Shown: positions 53,828 through 61,209 of the stretch, piece by piece | How positions within the stretch are numbered: position 1 is the first letter of the stretch | Layout of the letters: each line of letters opens with the position of its first letter | Origin: Mycobacterium ahvazicum | GTDB lineage: Bacteria > Actinomycetota > Actinomycetes > Mycobacteriales > Mycobacteriaceae | Assembly (NCBI RefSeq): GCF_900176255.2 | Contig: NZ_FXEG02000002.1 | Span: 1,550,001-1,614,000 of the forward strand | DNA length: 64,000 nucleotides | Reading direction: 5' to 3' | Position numbers and translations under genes: made by a program | Notes under the pieces: generated by a model | What the model was told of the DNA's origin: nothing | Seen by the model: the letters and a program-made list of their open reading frames with translations, nothing else | Database searches by the model: none

Positions 53828-55501
53828 ATGGCCTTATCGGTCGCAGACATTGACCGCTGGAACACCGAAGCGGTGCGCGAGGTGTTTCACGCGGCCTCCG
53901 CGCGCTCGCAGAGCGCCTTCGGCGCCTCGCGTGAGTTGGCGACGCTCTCGGTGTTCGCCGGCTGGGAGGGTGCGTCCCGCGACGCCGCCGCACACCAGAA
54001 TGCGGCGGTGCGGCAAGATCTCGACGCGCATGGGAACGAAGCCCTCGCCGTCGCGCAGGCCGCCGAGAAGGCCGCCGGCGGCATCGACAAGGTCAAGGCC
54101 GAGCTCGCGACGTTGCGGGCGGACGTGGCCGCGGCTCGGCTGCAAGTCGACGCCGCCGCCAGTCAGGTGGTGGCGATTCCTGCGCTGCGTTACACCGCGG
54201 CCGAGTGGGCGAAGATGCAGACGCAGCGCGCCGAGTTGCAAACCCGATTGGACGCGATCGTGGCCGAGGCTGACGCCGTCGACCAGGAGTTGGCGTCGGC
54301 CATCAATATGGCCGACGGCGACGCGCCCATTCCGCCTGGGCCGCATGACAACCGGCCCGACGTGCAACGGGCATTGGAGCAACCGCTGCCGCAGGATCCC
54401 AAGCAGTTCGCCGACCTGTGGAACAAGCTCACGCCGCAGGAAAAGGACTGGCTGTACAGCCAGGACCACAACATCGGCAATCACCCCGGCATGCCGTGGG
54501 ACCCGCAGGATCATCTCGGCAAGGATCACTACAACCGGCTTCATCTGCCCGAGTTGCAGCAGCAGACGCAAGCCGACGTCGACCGTCTGCAGCACCGCGT
54601 CGACGAACTGGCGGCCCAGATCTACATGGGCGATCACACCGAAGCGACGACCGGCGAATTCAACGCACTTGCGCCCCAACTATTGGCGGCCCGGCACAGC
54701 CTCGAGGGGTACCAGGCGGTGCAGACGGCGTTGAACCGCAACGACGGCGTGCGGCGCTACCTCGGCCTGATCGACAACCAGGGCCACGGGGCGGTCGCGA
54801 TCGCAAACCCCGACTACGCCCGGCGTAATGCGATCCTGGTGCCCGGCACCGGGCAAGACCTCGCGACCTTCGAAGGCAGCGACCTGAAGTCTTTGGCGAT
54901 GTACAACTCCGCGATGGCGGCCGACCCGAACCTGAGGCCGGGCGATGTCGCGGTGACGACGTGGATGGGTTACGACCGTCCGATGGATCTCGTCGAGGCG
55001 GCGTGGCCCGATCGGGCCCGGGCCGGTGCGGGCGCGTTGGACGCGTTCGAGAGCGGGCAGCGCGCATCGCACGTGGGCACGCCGTCGATCGACACGGTGA
55101 TCGGGCACAGCTACGGCTCGACGCTGGTCGGTGCGGCCGCATCTGGAAGCCATCATCTGGACGCCGACAATGTCATCGCGGTCGGCAGCCCCGGGATGCT
55201 GGTCAAGCACGCTGGTGACCTGAACCTGGATCCCGGTGCGAATGTCTATGCCATGCGCGCCCGCAATGACATCATCGAGTTGGTGACCGACATGACGCTG
55301 GGGCACGATCCGACCGCCGACGACTTCGGTGCGACGCGGCTGTTCGCGGCTGCCGGGCCGAGCAGTGACCCGCTCGGGGTGACGCCGAGCGTCGCGGCCC
55401 ACAGCAGCTACTGGAGCGAGGGGAACCCGGCGCTGCTCAATCTGGGCGCCGTGATCGCCGGTGTGCCACCGCCCCAGGCCATTCCGAGCGGGGGAGGCTA
55501 A
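53828..55501 (+). CDS. WXG-domain/DUF1023 alpha-beta hydrolase fusion (Rv2079-like)
   Basis: A 557-residue protein. The N-terminal ~120 residues form a helical hairpin with W-x-G turn (Trp46-Glu-Gly48), then a long coiled-coil-like segment. The C-terminal ~250 residues are a DUF1023 alpha/beta hydrolase: NAILVPGTGQDL, nucleophile elbow VIGHSYGSTLVG (Ser428), an acidic residue in MRARNDIIELV and His in AAHSSYWSEG, so the triad seems complete. The fusion of a WXG-type domain with an enzyme is typical of type VII-secreted effectors. Substrate unknown. Confidence 0.85.
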   Translation: MALSVADIDRWNTEAVREVFHAASARSQSAFGASRELATLSVFAGWEGASRDAAAHQNAAVRQDLDAHGNEALAVAQAAEKAAGGIDKVKAELATLRADVAAARLQVDAAASQVVAIPALRYTAAEWAKMQTQRAELQTRLDAIVAEADAVDQELASAINMADGDAPIPPGPHDNRPDVQRALEQPLPQDPKQFADLWNKLTPQEKDWLYSQDHNIGNHPGMPWDPQDHLGKDHYNRLHLPELQQQTQADVDRLQHRVDELAAQIYMGDHTEATTGEFNALAPQLLAARHSLEGYQAVQTALNRNDGVRRYLGLIDNQGHGAVAIANPDYARRNAILVPGTGQDLATFEGSDLKSLAMYNSAMAADPNLRPGDVAVTTWMGYDRPMDLVEAAWPDRARAGAGALDAFESGQRASHVGTPSIDTVIGHSYGSTLVGAAASGSHHLDADNVIAVGSPGMLVKHAGDLNLDPGANVYAMRARNDIIELVTDMTLGHDPTADDFGATRLFAAAGPSSDPLGVTPSVAAHSSYWSEGNPALLNLGAVIAGVPPPQAIPSGGG

Positions 55502-55505
55502 ACGC

Positions 55506-56108
55506 ATGCGCCGTACGTGTGCTCTGTTGATGGTCATGCTCGTCGTTGCCTGTGGCCACGAACGCCCGCTAGGACCACCCACGCCGACCGGTGCTACGCC
55601 CATTGGAGGACCACCCGTGGAATCAACGCCACCGCCACCGCCCGGCTGGAAACTGGAACCCGTCATCCCGAAAACCCAACAGCAGGCCCAGGATACGGTG
55701 ATCGGCTACCTGAAGAAGACGCTTGCGGCGCTGCCGCCCGGGACGACGCTTGACGCCAGTCGTTACAGCGGTGGCGGCACCGTGCATCCGTGTAAGGATG
55801 TCGAAACAGGCACGCCGCCAATGGAATTCGCGACCAATGGTGATCTGACGCTGCCGGCCGGCGTTGACACGAACACGATCGTCGCCAAGGCCGGAGACAT
55901 CTGGAAGAGCTGGGGCTGGCAGGTGTACGAGCGGGACGGCTTCTACAAGCCCAATCGATTTGGTTATGCGCCCGACGGTTACATCCTGCAAATCATCGCC
56001 CGGTATCAGCCCGGTTATGCCCCGACGCTGCAGGGTGTCTCGCCGTGTTTCCCGCCCGACCTGCCCGCGGAGCGCAGCCCCTTCCCGACGATCCTGACGG
56101 GCTCCTGA
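55506..56108 (+). CDS. Putative lipoprotein downstream of the WXG/hydrolase pair
   Basis: A 200-residue lipoprotein: signal CALLMVMLVVACG with lipobox VVAC, a Pro/Thr-rich linker, then a soluble domain containing KTQQQAQDTVIGYLKKTLAAL and DIWKSWGWQVYERDGFYKPN. It begins four bases after the hydrolase stop. The place corresponds to lppJ in M. tuberculosis. By analogy with other effector operons it could bind or block the hydrolase, but that is speculation. Confidence 0.8.
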   Translation: MRRTCALLMVMLVVACGHERPLGPPTPTGATPIGGPPVESTPPPPPGWKLEPVIPKTQQQAQDTVIGYLKKTLAALPPGTTLDASRYSGGGTVHPCKDVETGTPPMEFATNGDLTLPAGVDTNTIVAKAGDIWKSWGWQVYERDGFYKPNRFGYAPDGYILQIIARYQPGYAPTLQGVSPCFPPDLPAERSPFPTILTGS

Positions 56109-56124
56109 GTCCAGTCGGGTTGGC

Positions 56125-56328
56125 TCAGTCGCCCCACTCATCGTCGTCGAGGACGTCGACGGTCAGGTCGTTGTCGGCGGCGCCTCTTGTCCCGTAGGCG
56201 AACGTGATCAAGGTGCGCTCGTCGGGAAGGGCCTCGACGGCGACGACGGTGGCACGCCCGATCTTCATTCGTATCCGGTCGCCTGGCCTCAACTCGTCGA
56301 CGCGCTTAAGGGGCACAGCGTGTGGCAC
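56125..56328 (-). CDS. Small conserved hypothetical protein
   Basis: A 67-residue protein that I do not recognise, possibly an SH3-like barrel: VDELRPGDRIRMKIGRATVVAVEALPDERTLITFAYG reads as successive beta strands. Its acidic C-terminus ends DDDEWGD. It is convergent with the lipoprotein gene, 16 bases apart. Confidence 0.5.
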   Translation of the reverse strand: MPHAVPLKRVDELRPGDRIRMKIGRATVVAVEALPDERTLITFAYGTRGAADNDLTVDVLDDDEWGD

Positions 56329-56432
56329 CCCCCTACCCAGACCCGCCGATGACGTCGGCGGGGCACAACTGCATTATGGCAGCTCGAATACCTGCTGCCG
56401 CAACTGAAGTCGTCGGATCTAGGCTCGCAGCG

Positions 56433-56681
56433 TCAACGGCGCCGGACGCCGTCGCGATGGTCGTCGCCGTCTTCGTCCCAGTAGGCCCACTCGGGCAGCG
56501 GTGTTGTCGGCATAGCGCCGAGCGCGGACGCCTCATATCCGGGTTGGATGCGGTGGCTCGTCCAGCGCGGATCGAACCGATTCGCGCGCGAGCGCCGAAT
56601 GCCGCGGGCGATCAGCGCGGCGGTACCGCCGACGACGAAGGCGATCAGCGCGACCTTGAGGACTAGGAGCAGCAGCGGCAT
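56433..56681 (-). CDS. Small single-helix membrane protein
   Basis: An 82-residue hypothetical protein with one N-terminal transmembrane helix (LLLLVLKVALIAFVVGGTAALIA), a basic stretch (RGIRRSRANR) and a hydrophilic, charged tail. GAGAGGA lies upstream of the ATG. No family recognised. Confidence 0.5.
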   Translation of the reverse strand: MPLLLLVLKVALIAFVVGGTAALIARGIRRSRANRFDPRWTSHRIQPGYEASALGAMPTTPLPEWAYWDEDGDDHRDGVRRR

Positions 56682-56840
56682 GTCTCATCCGTCCTCTCGT
56701 AGCAACAACGCGGGCCATCCGATCCCACCTGCGCGAGTCTAGGATCGTTTCGGGCGGCGAGCTATTCACCTCTCGGCTGACGGAACAGCAGTCGCTGGAT
56801 GAGCGAATTGAAATCTCGTAACGCAGTGTGCGTCAACGTA

Positions 56841-57302
56841 TTACGCAACGATATCCCAACCTTGCGCCGGATCATCGCCGCAATAGCGGGTGGACACCCA
56901 AGTCCCAGGGCCGGGTCCGCCGAGGACGGTAAGACAGAGCATCCCGGGATCGGTTGAGAAGTGGCCGTTGGGGTCGATATTCCAGTTCAGGTTCCACATC
57001 CCGGTACAGGGCGCTAGGTGGGCAAACATGCCGTGACCCGCCGGATTGACCAGACAACCCCCGCCGAGTGCCACGTTCTGCAGCTGCCGCCCGATGAGAT
57101 TCCAGCGTTGGGAGTCCGAACCATTGCACGGGTTGACCACCACCGCGGCGTACCAGTTCCCGCCCGGTGCGTCCAGACACGCATCGCCGAGCCTGCTTTT
57201 CACCTGGACCGGGCCATCGGCGTTCGCCGCACCAGCGTTCAACACCGCGACACCGAGCACCACGCTGACGACAGCAAGTGCTCGACCGTTGATCAATCGC
57301 AC
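56841..57302 (-). CDS. Secreted ricin-B-type (beta-trefoil) lectin-like protein
   Basis: A 153-residue protein. Signal peptide RLINGRALAVVSVVLGVAVLNAGAANA precedes DGPVQVKSRLGDACLDAPGG. The mature domain has trefoil-like repeats with Cys pairs and QRW/W motifs: NPCNGSDSQRWNLIG, LAPCTGMWNLNWNI and STRYCGDDPAQGWDIVA. It would bind carbohydrate outside the cell. The GTG at 57302 has AAGGAG six bases upstream. It is a single-domain protein without a catalytic module. Confidence 0.8.
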   Translation of the reverse strand: MRLINGRALAVVSVVLGVAVLNAGAANADGPVQVKSRLGDACLDAPGGNWYAAVVVNPCNGSDSQRWNLIGRQLQNVALGGGCLVNPAGHGMFAHLAPCTGMWNLNWNIDPNGHFSTDPGMLCLTVLGGPGPGTWVSTRYCGDDPAQGWDIVA

Positions 57303-57358
57303 TGTGGGCTCCTTGCTCAGCCGTCGATGTGACGCCGCTCGGCGAGGCGCGCGCCATC

Positions 57359-57766
57359 TCACGGCAGACCGAGTTTCGTCGCCTTCATGTCGAGGTAGGG
57401 ATGGGCCATGCGTGGATCGACGCCGGCCTTGGTCGCAGCGGTCTGTGTGCCCTCTTCACTGCGGTGCAAAATGACGTGGTTGCGCTCGGTGGGGGTCAGT
57501 GAATCGAACCATCCATCAAGCTTGTGGCCGGCCTCCTCGAGGTTTGCCCTCACTGAGTCGTCGAGCTTCCAGCTGGACGTGCCGCTCCACTGTGTTTCGT
57601 CGACGACCGTTTGCTCTATCCCGTGCTGTTTGACTTGGGCGAGAATGCGTTCGACGAACTGAGATATCAGAGACTGGCGCGGGTTGTTCAGCAGGTTGAC
57701 CCGGTCGTGCAGATTGAGCGTGTAGAACCACGACAGGTCCACCGGTCGCGCGGGAAATTCGGGCAT
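57359..57766 (-). CDS. Hypothetical protein beside the tRNA cluster
   Basis: A 135-residue soluble protein I do not recognise. MPEFPARPVDLSWFYTLNLHDRVNLLNNP opens it; the rest is mainly helical (SQFVERILAQVKQHGIEQ; LDGWFDSLTPTERNHVILH). No signal peptide or membrane segment. The longer in-frame ORF runs upstream through the tRNA-Val and is not coding. It lies downstream of tRNA-Val on the same strand and may be a remnant of integrated DNA. Confidence 0.6.
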   Translation of the reverse strand: MPEFPARPVDLSWFYTLNLHDRVNLLNNPRQSLISQFVERILAQVKQHGIEQTVVDETQWSGTSSWKLDDSVRANLEEAGHKLDGWFDSLTPTERNHVILHRSEEGTQTAATKAGVDPRMAHPYLDMKATKLGLP

Positions 57767-57885
57767 GGCCAAACGGTAGCCCAGGGTTGGCAGCGTGTGC
57801 TGACTTGAACGGTCGGGTCGGCGGTTGGCGATCCGGCCGGAGACTTGAACAGCCAAATAGCTGGATTGAACTGCAGTAATACTGG

Positions 57886-57957
57886 TGCGCGATACTGGGA
57901 TTGAACCAGTGACCTCTTCCGTGTCAGGGAAGCGCTCTCCCGCTGAGCTAATCGCGC
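57886..57957 (-). tRNA. tRNA-Val(GAC)
   Basis: GCGCGAT pairs with ATCGCGC as acceptor; anticodon loop CTGACAC gives GAC; GGTTCAATCC is the T-loop. A TGG at 57883-57885 on the plus strand means the CCA end is encoded. It is the third of three tandem minus-strand tRNAs. Confidence 0.95.
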
Positions 57958-57973
57958 TGGGAGAAAAATTCGG

Positions 57974-58044
57974 AGGTGGAGACGGGAATCGAACCCGTGT
58001 GCACGGCTTTGCAGGCCGTTGCCTCACCACTCGGCCACTCCACC
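57974..58044 (-). tRNA. tRNA-Cys(GCA)
   Basis: Acceptor GGTGGAG/CTCCACC, anticodon loop with GCA, T-loop GGTTCGATTCC. Discriminator U; CCA is not encoded. It lies between tRNA-Gly and tRNA-Val. Confidence 0.95.
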
Positions 58045-58072
58045 GCGGGGGTTGATGCCATGTGCACCTTCG

Positions 58073-58145
58073 AGCGGATGACGGGATTCGAACCCGCGAC
58101 CCTCACCTTGGCAAGGTGATGCGCTACCAACTGCGCTACATCCGC
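58073..58145 (-). tRNA. tRNA-Gly(GCC)
   Basis: Acceptor GCGGATG/CATCCGC, anticodon loop TTGCCAA giving GCC, T-loop GGTTCGAATCC. It is the first gene of the minus-strand tRNA operon; TATCGT (58183-58188, minus strand) is a possible -10 and a CGGGCGA/TCGCCCG hairpin lies in the leader. Confidence 0.95.
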
Positions 58146-58273
58146 GCGCAACGGGCGAGATCGTCGCCCGGTGCGAAGGAAGACGATAGTCCACCTGAGC
58201 GGGCGTGCACAAATCTCTAGGCCGTTGTCGCTCTAGGCTATCGGGCGACCCCTGGGGGCGCACACGGCATGTA

Positions 58274-58300
58274 CTGGACACTCGCCGTTCGTGCTAGTCT
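58274..58300 (+). promoter_or_regulatory. Promoter of tRNA-Val(CAC)
   Basis: CTGGAC (58274-58279) and TAGTCT (58295-58300) are spaced 15 bases apart, with a start expected near 58307 and the tRNA 5' end at 58326. The -35 is weak; the -10 agrees with mycobacterial consensus. Confidence 0.5.
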
Positions 58301-58325
58301 TCTCCCTCGTTCGCCTCTCGGCGCC

Positions 58326-58397
58326 GGTCCCGTGGCTCAGTGGAAGAGCGTCCGCTTCACACGCGGAAGGTCGCTGGTTCGATCCCAGCCGGGACCA
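58326..58397 (+). tRNA. tRNA-Val(CAC)
   Basis: Acceptor GGTCCCG/CGGGACC, anticodon loop TTCACAC giving CAC, T-loop GGTTCGATCCC. It is on the strand opposite to the three-tRNA operon; the espB-like stop lies 30 bases downstream. No CCA encoded. Confidence 0.95.
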
Positions 58398-58426
58398 CAG
58401 ACAACGGCCCGCATAATCCGAGCGTT

Positions 58427-59800
58427 TTACGAAGCCCGGCGCCGGCCGATCACGCCCTCGGTCCACGCCCGGTCCTCGGTGTAGATCGCCTCGTCGCCAT
58501 GCTGCACGCGCTTGCCCTTACCGCCCTCCTGACCGTGGTTGGCAGGCGCGGCGCCCATCGGCATGCCCATGCCACCGCCCTTGTTCAGCGCCGCGTAAGC
58601 GGCCGGGATCGGGACCCCTCCGGCGGTGATCGGTCCGGGCCGGGACACCGCTGTGGAATCCTGCGCGAGCTGTAGTGGCGTCTTGGGCATCGCCGGCAGC
58701 CCGGCGCCGCCGGCTCCGACCGACGCCGGCTTGAGCCCGGCCCCTTTGGGCAGATCGGGCACCACCTTGAGGTTTTTCGAGTCCTTGGTCAGCGTCGCGT
58801 CGGTCGGCATCGACGGCGTCGCGCCCGACGGCAGCATGGGCATGGCACCCCCGAGCGACGGTAGTCCGCCGTCCGGTACGGGCAGCGGCTCGAGTCCAGG
58901 ACCAGGCCGCAGATCGGGTGCGGACGGCACATCGATCTGGTAGGCGACCGGGGGCCGCGGCGGATTCACCGGACCCAGCTCGACGCGCTGCTCGTATTCG
59001 GCCAGCACCGCCTCCGACTTCGCCTGGTACTCCGCGTAGACCCGTAGCAGCGCCGGCTTCCCCCATCGTTCCCAGCCCGGCACCGACTGGTTCGATATCC
59101 ATCGCTCGTCGAGCTGACGCAGCTTCTCGAGGCTGGGATGCTCACTGACCGCCCAGCGGTGCGCGGCAACCAGGTTTCGGGCCTGGGTGGACAGCTGGCC
59201 GCACAGTCTCGCCATGTGGTCGAGCCAATTGCGATCCAGATCGAAGTGCCGCTCGACGGCGTCGCTCGCCTCGCTGTCCCAATCCGAGAACGGCCGGAAC
59301 CGAAAGCTGGCCTGCGACAACGTCCGCAGGTACGCCGCCCACTCGTCGGCGAAGGCGAGGAGAGACCTGCCCTGGTCGCCCTGCATCAAGGCCTTCGCGG
59401 CCTCCTTGACCGGGTAGTAGGGGATCGGGTCCAACCCGCGCAGCGAAACCGTGCTGGCCAGCATCGCCGGCTCGGCGTCGTCGGGCTCCGCGTGCGCGGG
59501 CGCGGCCGCGGCCACCGGGGTGTCATTGTCCAGCGCGTCGGCGGCCAGCGCGTCGATGTCCTCGTAGGCCTTGGCGGCGTTGCGCAGCGATTGCGCGAGT
59601 CGTGCGTGCTCGCGTTCGCCCGCGTGCAGATAAATGCGCATGTTGTCGGCGGAGAAGGCGAGTTGTTGGGCCGCCCGGGTGGCCAGCTCAAGGGCGCAGG
59701 GCGCGTGGCCGTTGTCGGAGGGAACGCCCGCGATGGGGGCTTCCAGCTCGCCGGCTCGGGCCACCAGCTCGGCATGCTCCACGTTCAGTGTCTTCGTCAT
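58427..59800 (-). CDS. EspB paralogue (ESX-1 secreted protein)
   Basis: A 457-residue protein closely resembling EspB (Rv3881c). The N-terminal PE/PPE-like helical domain contains EAPIAGVPSDN, AAQQLAFSADNMRIYLHAG and LRNAAKAYEDIDALAADALDND, with Tyr79-x3-Asp83 as the YxxxD export motif. The W-x-G turn is altered: Trp174-Asp-Ser176. NPPRPPVAYQIDVPSAP begins the Pro/Gly-rich tail (GGGMGMPMGAA), and the end is DEAIYTEDRAWTEGVIGRRR, nearly identical to EspB. EspB is a secreted, oligomerising ESX-1 effector. CAGGAG lies upstream of the ATG. Two operator-like palindromes precede it. Confidence 0.88.
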   Translation of the reverse strand: MTKTLNVEHAELVARAGELEAPIAGVPSDNGHAPCALELATRAAQQLAFSADNMRIYLHAGEREHARLAQSLRNAAKAYEDIDALAADALDNDTPVAAAAPAHAEPDDAEPAMLASTVSLRGLDPIPYYPVKEAAKALMQGDQGRSLLAFADEWAAYLRTLSQASFRFRPFSDWDSEASDAVERHFDLDRNWLDHMARLCGQLSTQARNLVAAHRWAVSEHPSLEKLRQLDERWISNQSVPGWERWGKPALLRVYAEYQAKSEAVLAEYEQRVELGPVNPPRPPVAYQIDVPSAPDLRPGPGLEPLPVPDGGLPSLGGAMPMLPSGATPSMPTDATLTKDSKNLKVVPDLPKGAGLKPASVGAGGAGLPAMPKTPLQLAQDSTAVSRPGPITAGGVPIPAAYAALNKGGGMGMPMGAAPANHGQEGGKGKRVQHGDEAIYTEDRAWTEGVIGRRRAS

Positions 59801-59841
59801 CGCGATTCGTCTCCTGGCTGCTCAGGTCGGGCGGTCGGTGT

Positions 59842-59885
59842 GGTTATCGCTTGATAACTAGAACAAAGGTTATCAGCTGATAACC
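59842..59885 (-). promoter_or_regulatory. Two tandem palindromic operators upstream of the espB-like gene
   Basis: GGTTATCAGCTGATAACC (59868-59885) is a perfect 18-bp palindrome; GGTTATCGCTTGATAACT (59842-59859) is a near copy, 26 bases away start to start. They lie 42-85 bases before the ATG, in the expected promoter zone. Dimeric TetR-type repressors bind such sites; the adjacent tetR is the obvious candidate. Confidence 0.72.
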
Positions 59886-59947
59886 GAATGTCAAGCGTCG
59901 GCGAGCCCGATATGTTTGAGCGATTGCTGCGGCCGAGGCCGCGGCGG

Positions 59948-60586
59948 TTAAACGCTGATGTTCGGCCGGGCGGCCTGAATGTCCAAAGCGTCTGCGGCAG
60001 AACGGATTTCAGGTAAACGGGCCTGGTCGGTCAACAGTCCGATCATGGCGAACTCCACGATCTCGTCCGGGCTGACCGTCAGTTGCGGGGTCAGCGCGTC
60101 GAACAGCGCCTGCAGGAGTCTCGATGCCGAGATCGGGTTCATCGCGCGCACGTCGCCTTCGGCCTGCGCCGTTTCGACCAGATCGGCAAGCGCCTGCTCG
60201 ATCTTCGACGCCAGGGCCTGCTCCGCGGTGAAGCTGTCCTGCCACAGGTCCGGAGTCGCGATGACCGAGACCACCACTTCGGGCGAGGCGTGCAGGTGGT
60301 CCAGAGATTCCCGCAACATGCGGTGCAGCTTGACGACGGCCGGCGCGGGCAGCGTCGCGAGCTCGTCGGCCAGCTCGCTCGGCCACTCCAGGGCCAGCCG
60401 GACCAGCGCCGCGAAGATGTCGCTCTTGGCCTTGAAGTGCTTGTAGAGGGCCGGCTGCTCGACGCCGACGGCGGCCGCGATGTCCCGGGTCGAGGTGGCG
60501 GCATATCCCTGCTTGGCGATCAGCTCAGCGGCGGCACGCAGGATGCGAACCTTGGTCGGGCTCGGCTGCTTGGCATCTGCGGGCAT
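59948..60586 (-). CDS. TetR-family transcriptional regulator
   Basis: A 212-residue TetR protein. The N-terminal helix-turn-helix has ILRAAAELIAKQGYAATSTRDIAAAVGVEQPALYKHFKAK with the classical LYKHF recognition end. The C-terminal ligand-binding domain is unrelated to ones I can name. It is upstream of the espB-like gene on the same strand, 147 bp apart, and two palindromes lie in that gap. Confidence 0.92.
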   Translation of the reverse strand: MPADAKQPSPTKVRILRAAAELIAKQGYAATSTRDIAAAVGVEQPALYKHFKAKSDIFAALVRLALEWPSELADELATLPAPAVVKLHRMLRESLDHLHASPEVVVSVIATPDLWQDSFTAEQALASKIEQALADLVETAQAEGDVRAMNPISASRLLQALFDALTPQLTVSPDEIVEFAMIGLLTDQARLPEIRSAADALDIQAARPNISV

Positions 60587-60676
60587 GGGGCTGAGGTTAG
60601 CCGTAACCCCGGCACGCCCGCGGCAGCTGCCCCGGCCGCAAACGCCGACAGCCCCTACTCACGCCGGACGGTAAGC

Positions 60677-60826
60677 ATGACTTCCTCAAGGCTAATCAGC
60701 AGGGGGACAGCGGATTACGGCGAGGCCGCTGTCCACTTCATCGGCAACACCACCACCCTGATGCGTTGCCACCTCGCCCACGGCGAGACCTACACGTTTA
60801 AGCCCGGCGCGTCACGACAACAATGA
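60677..60826 (+). pseudogene. N-terminal fragment resembling an MBL-fold hydrolase
   Basis: A 49-codon frame whose middle, YGEAAVHFIGNTTTLMRCHL, is like the start of metal-dependent (MBL-fold) hydrolases that open with a xVxFIGxxTxLI strand. Only this strand is present and no HxHxDH follows, so it looks like a remnant. The remaining frame (TFKPGASRQQ) is not recognisable. Confidence 0.35.
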
Positions 60827-60867
60827 GAGAGCACGAGCGCCAGACCAAGACCCCTAAGGAGCAGACG

Positions 60868-61158
60868 ATGAGTAACCAAGAAGGGATCGGCATTCTGAAA
60901 CTCGAGTGCCCGCAAAGCCATCCCGTCGGCAGAATCCTCAAGGAAGCCCCGCATCAGCAGGTCGTCTTCGACCCCGGGGTGCAGGTCGGGCCGCGTCGAT
61001 TCTGGCCGGACGAGCAGGACCAGCCGCAGTTCGCCACGCGCTGCCCGCAGTGTGACCGGGCCGTCGGAGACGCCTCGACCACGCTGCAGGACAAGCACCG
61101 CAACCTCGTCATGAGCATGTCCGAGACCACCGAGGTCGCCACGCTGCCGTTCGTCTAG
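60868..61158 (+). CDS. Hypothetical protein with Cys/His residues
   Basis: A 96-residue protein I do not recognise. ILKLECPQSHPVG and FATRCPQCDRAVGD give three cysteines and a histidine that could bind zinc; FDPGVQVGPRRFWPDEQDQP lies between. An excellent AAGGAG is six bases before the ATG. It lies between a gene remnant and an enoyl-CoA hydratase. Confidence 0.65.
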   Translation: MSNQEGIGILKLECPQSHPVGRILKEAPHQQVVFDPGVQVGPRRFWPDEQDQPQFATRCPQCDRAVGDASTTLQDKHRNLVMSMSETTEVATLPFV

Positions 61159-61209
61159 GGCCCTCGCGCATACTGTAAGAGTTTCAGTAGCGTGATCCTG
61201 GAGGAGCCC

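Noticed and set aside
53721..54734. A 337-codon plus-strand ORF, very rich in Arg/Ser/Pro
   Set aside because: Shadow of the WXG-hydrolase gene; extreme composition and no domain.
57767..58030. N-terminal extension of the 135-residue hypothetical protein
   Set aside because: It would be encoded by tRNA-Val and part of tRNA-Cys; the ATG at 57766 is the sensible start.
57883..58397. Integrative element attachment site at the tRNA cluster
   Set aside because: No integrase gene or repeated tRNA 3' end was seen within the window, so the tRNA position alone is not enough.
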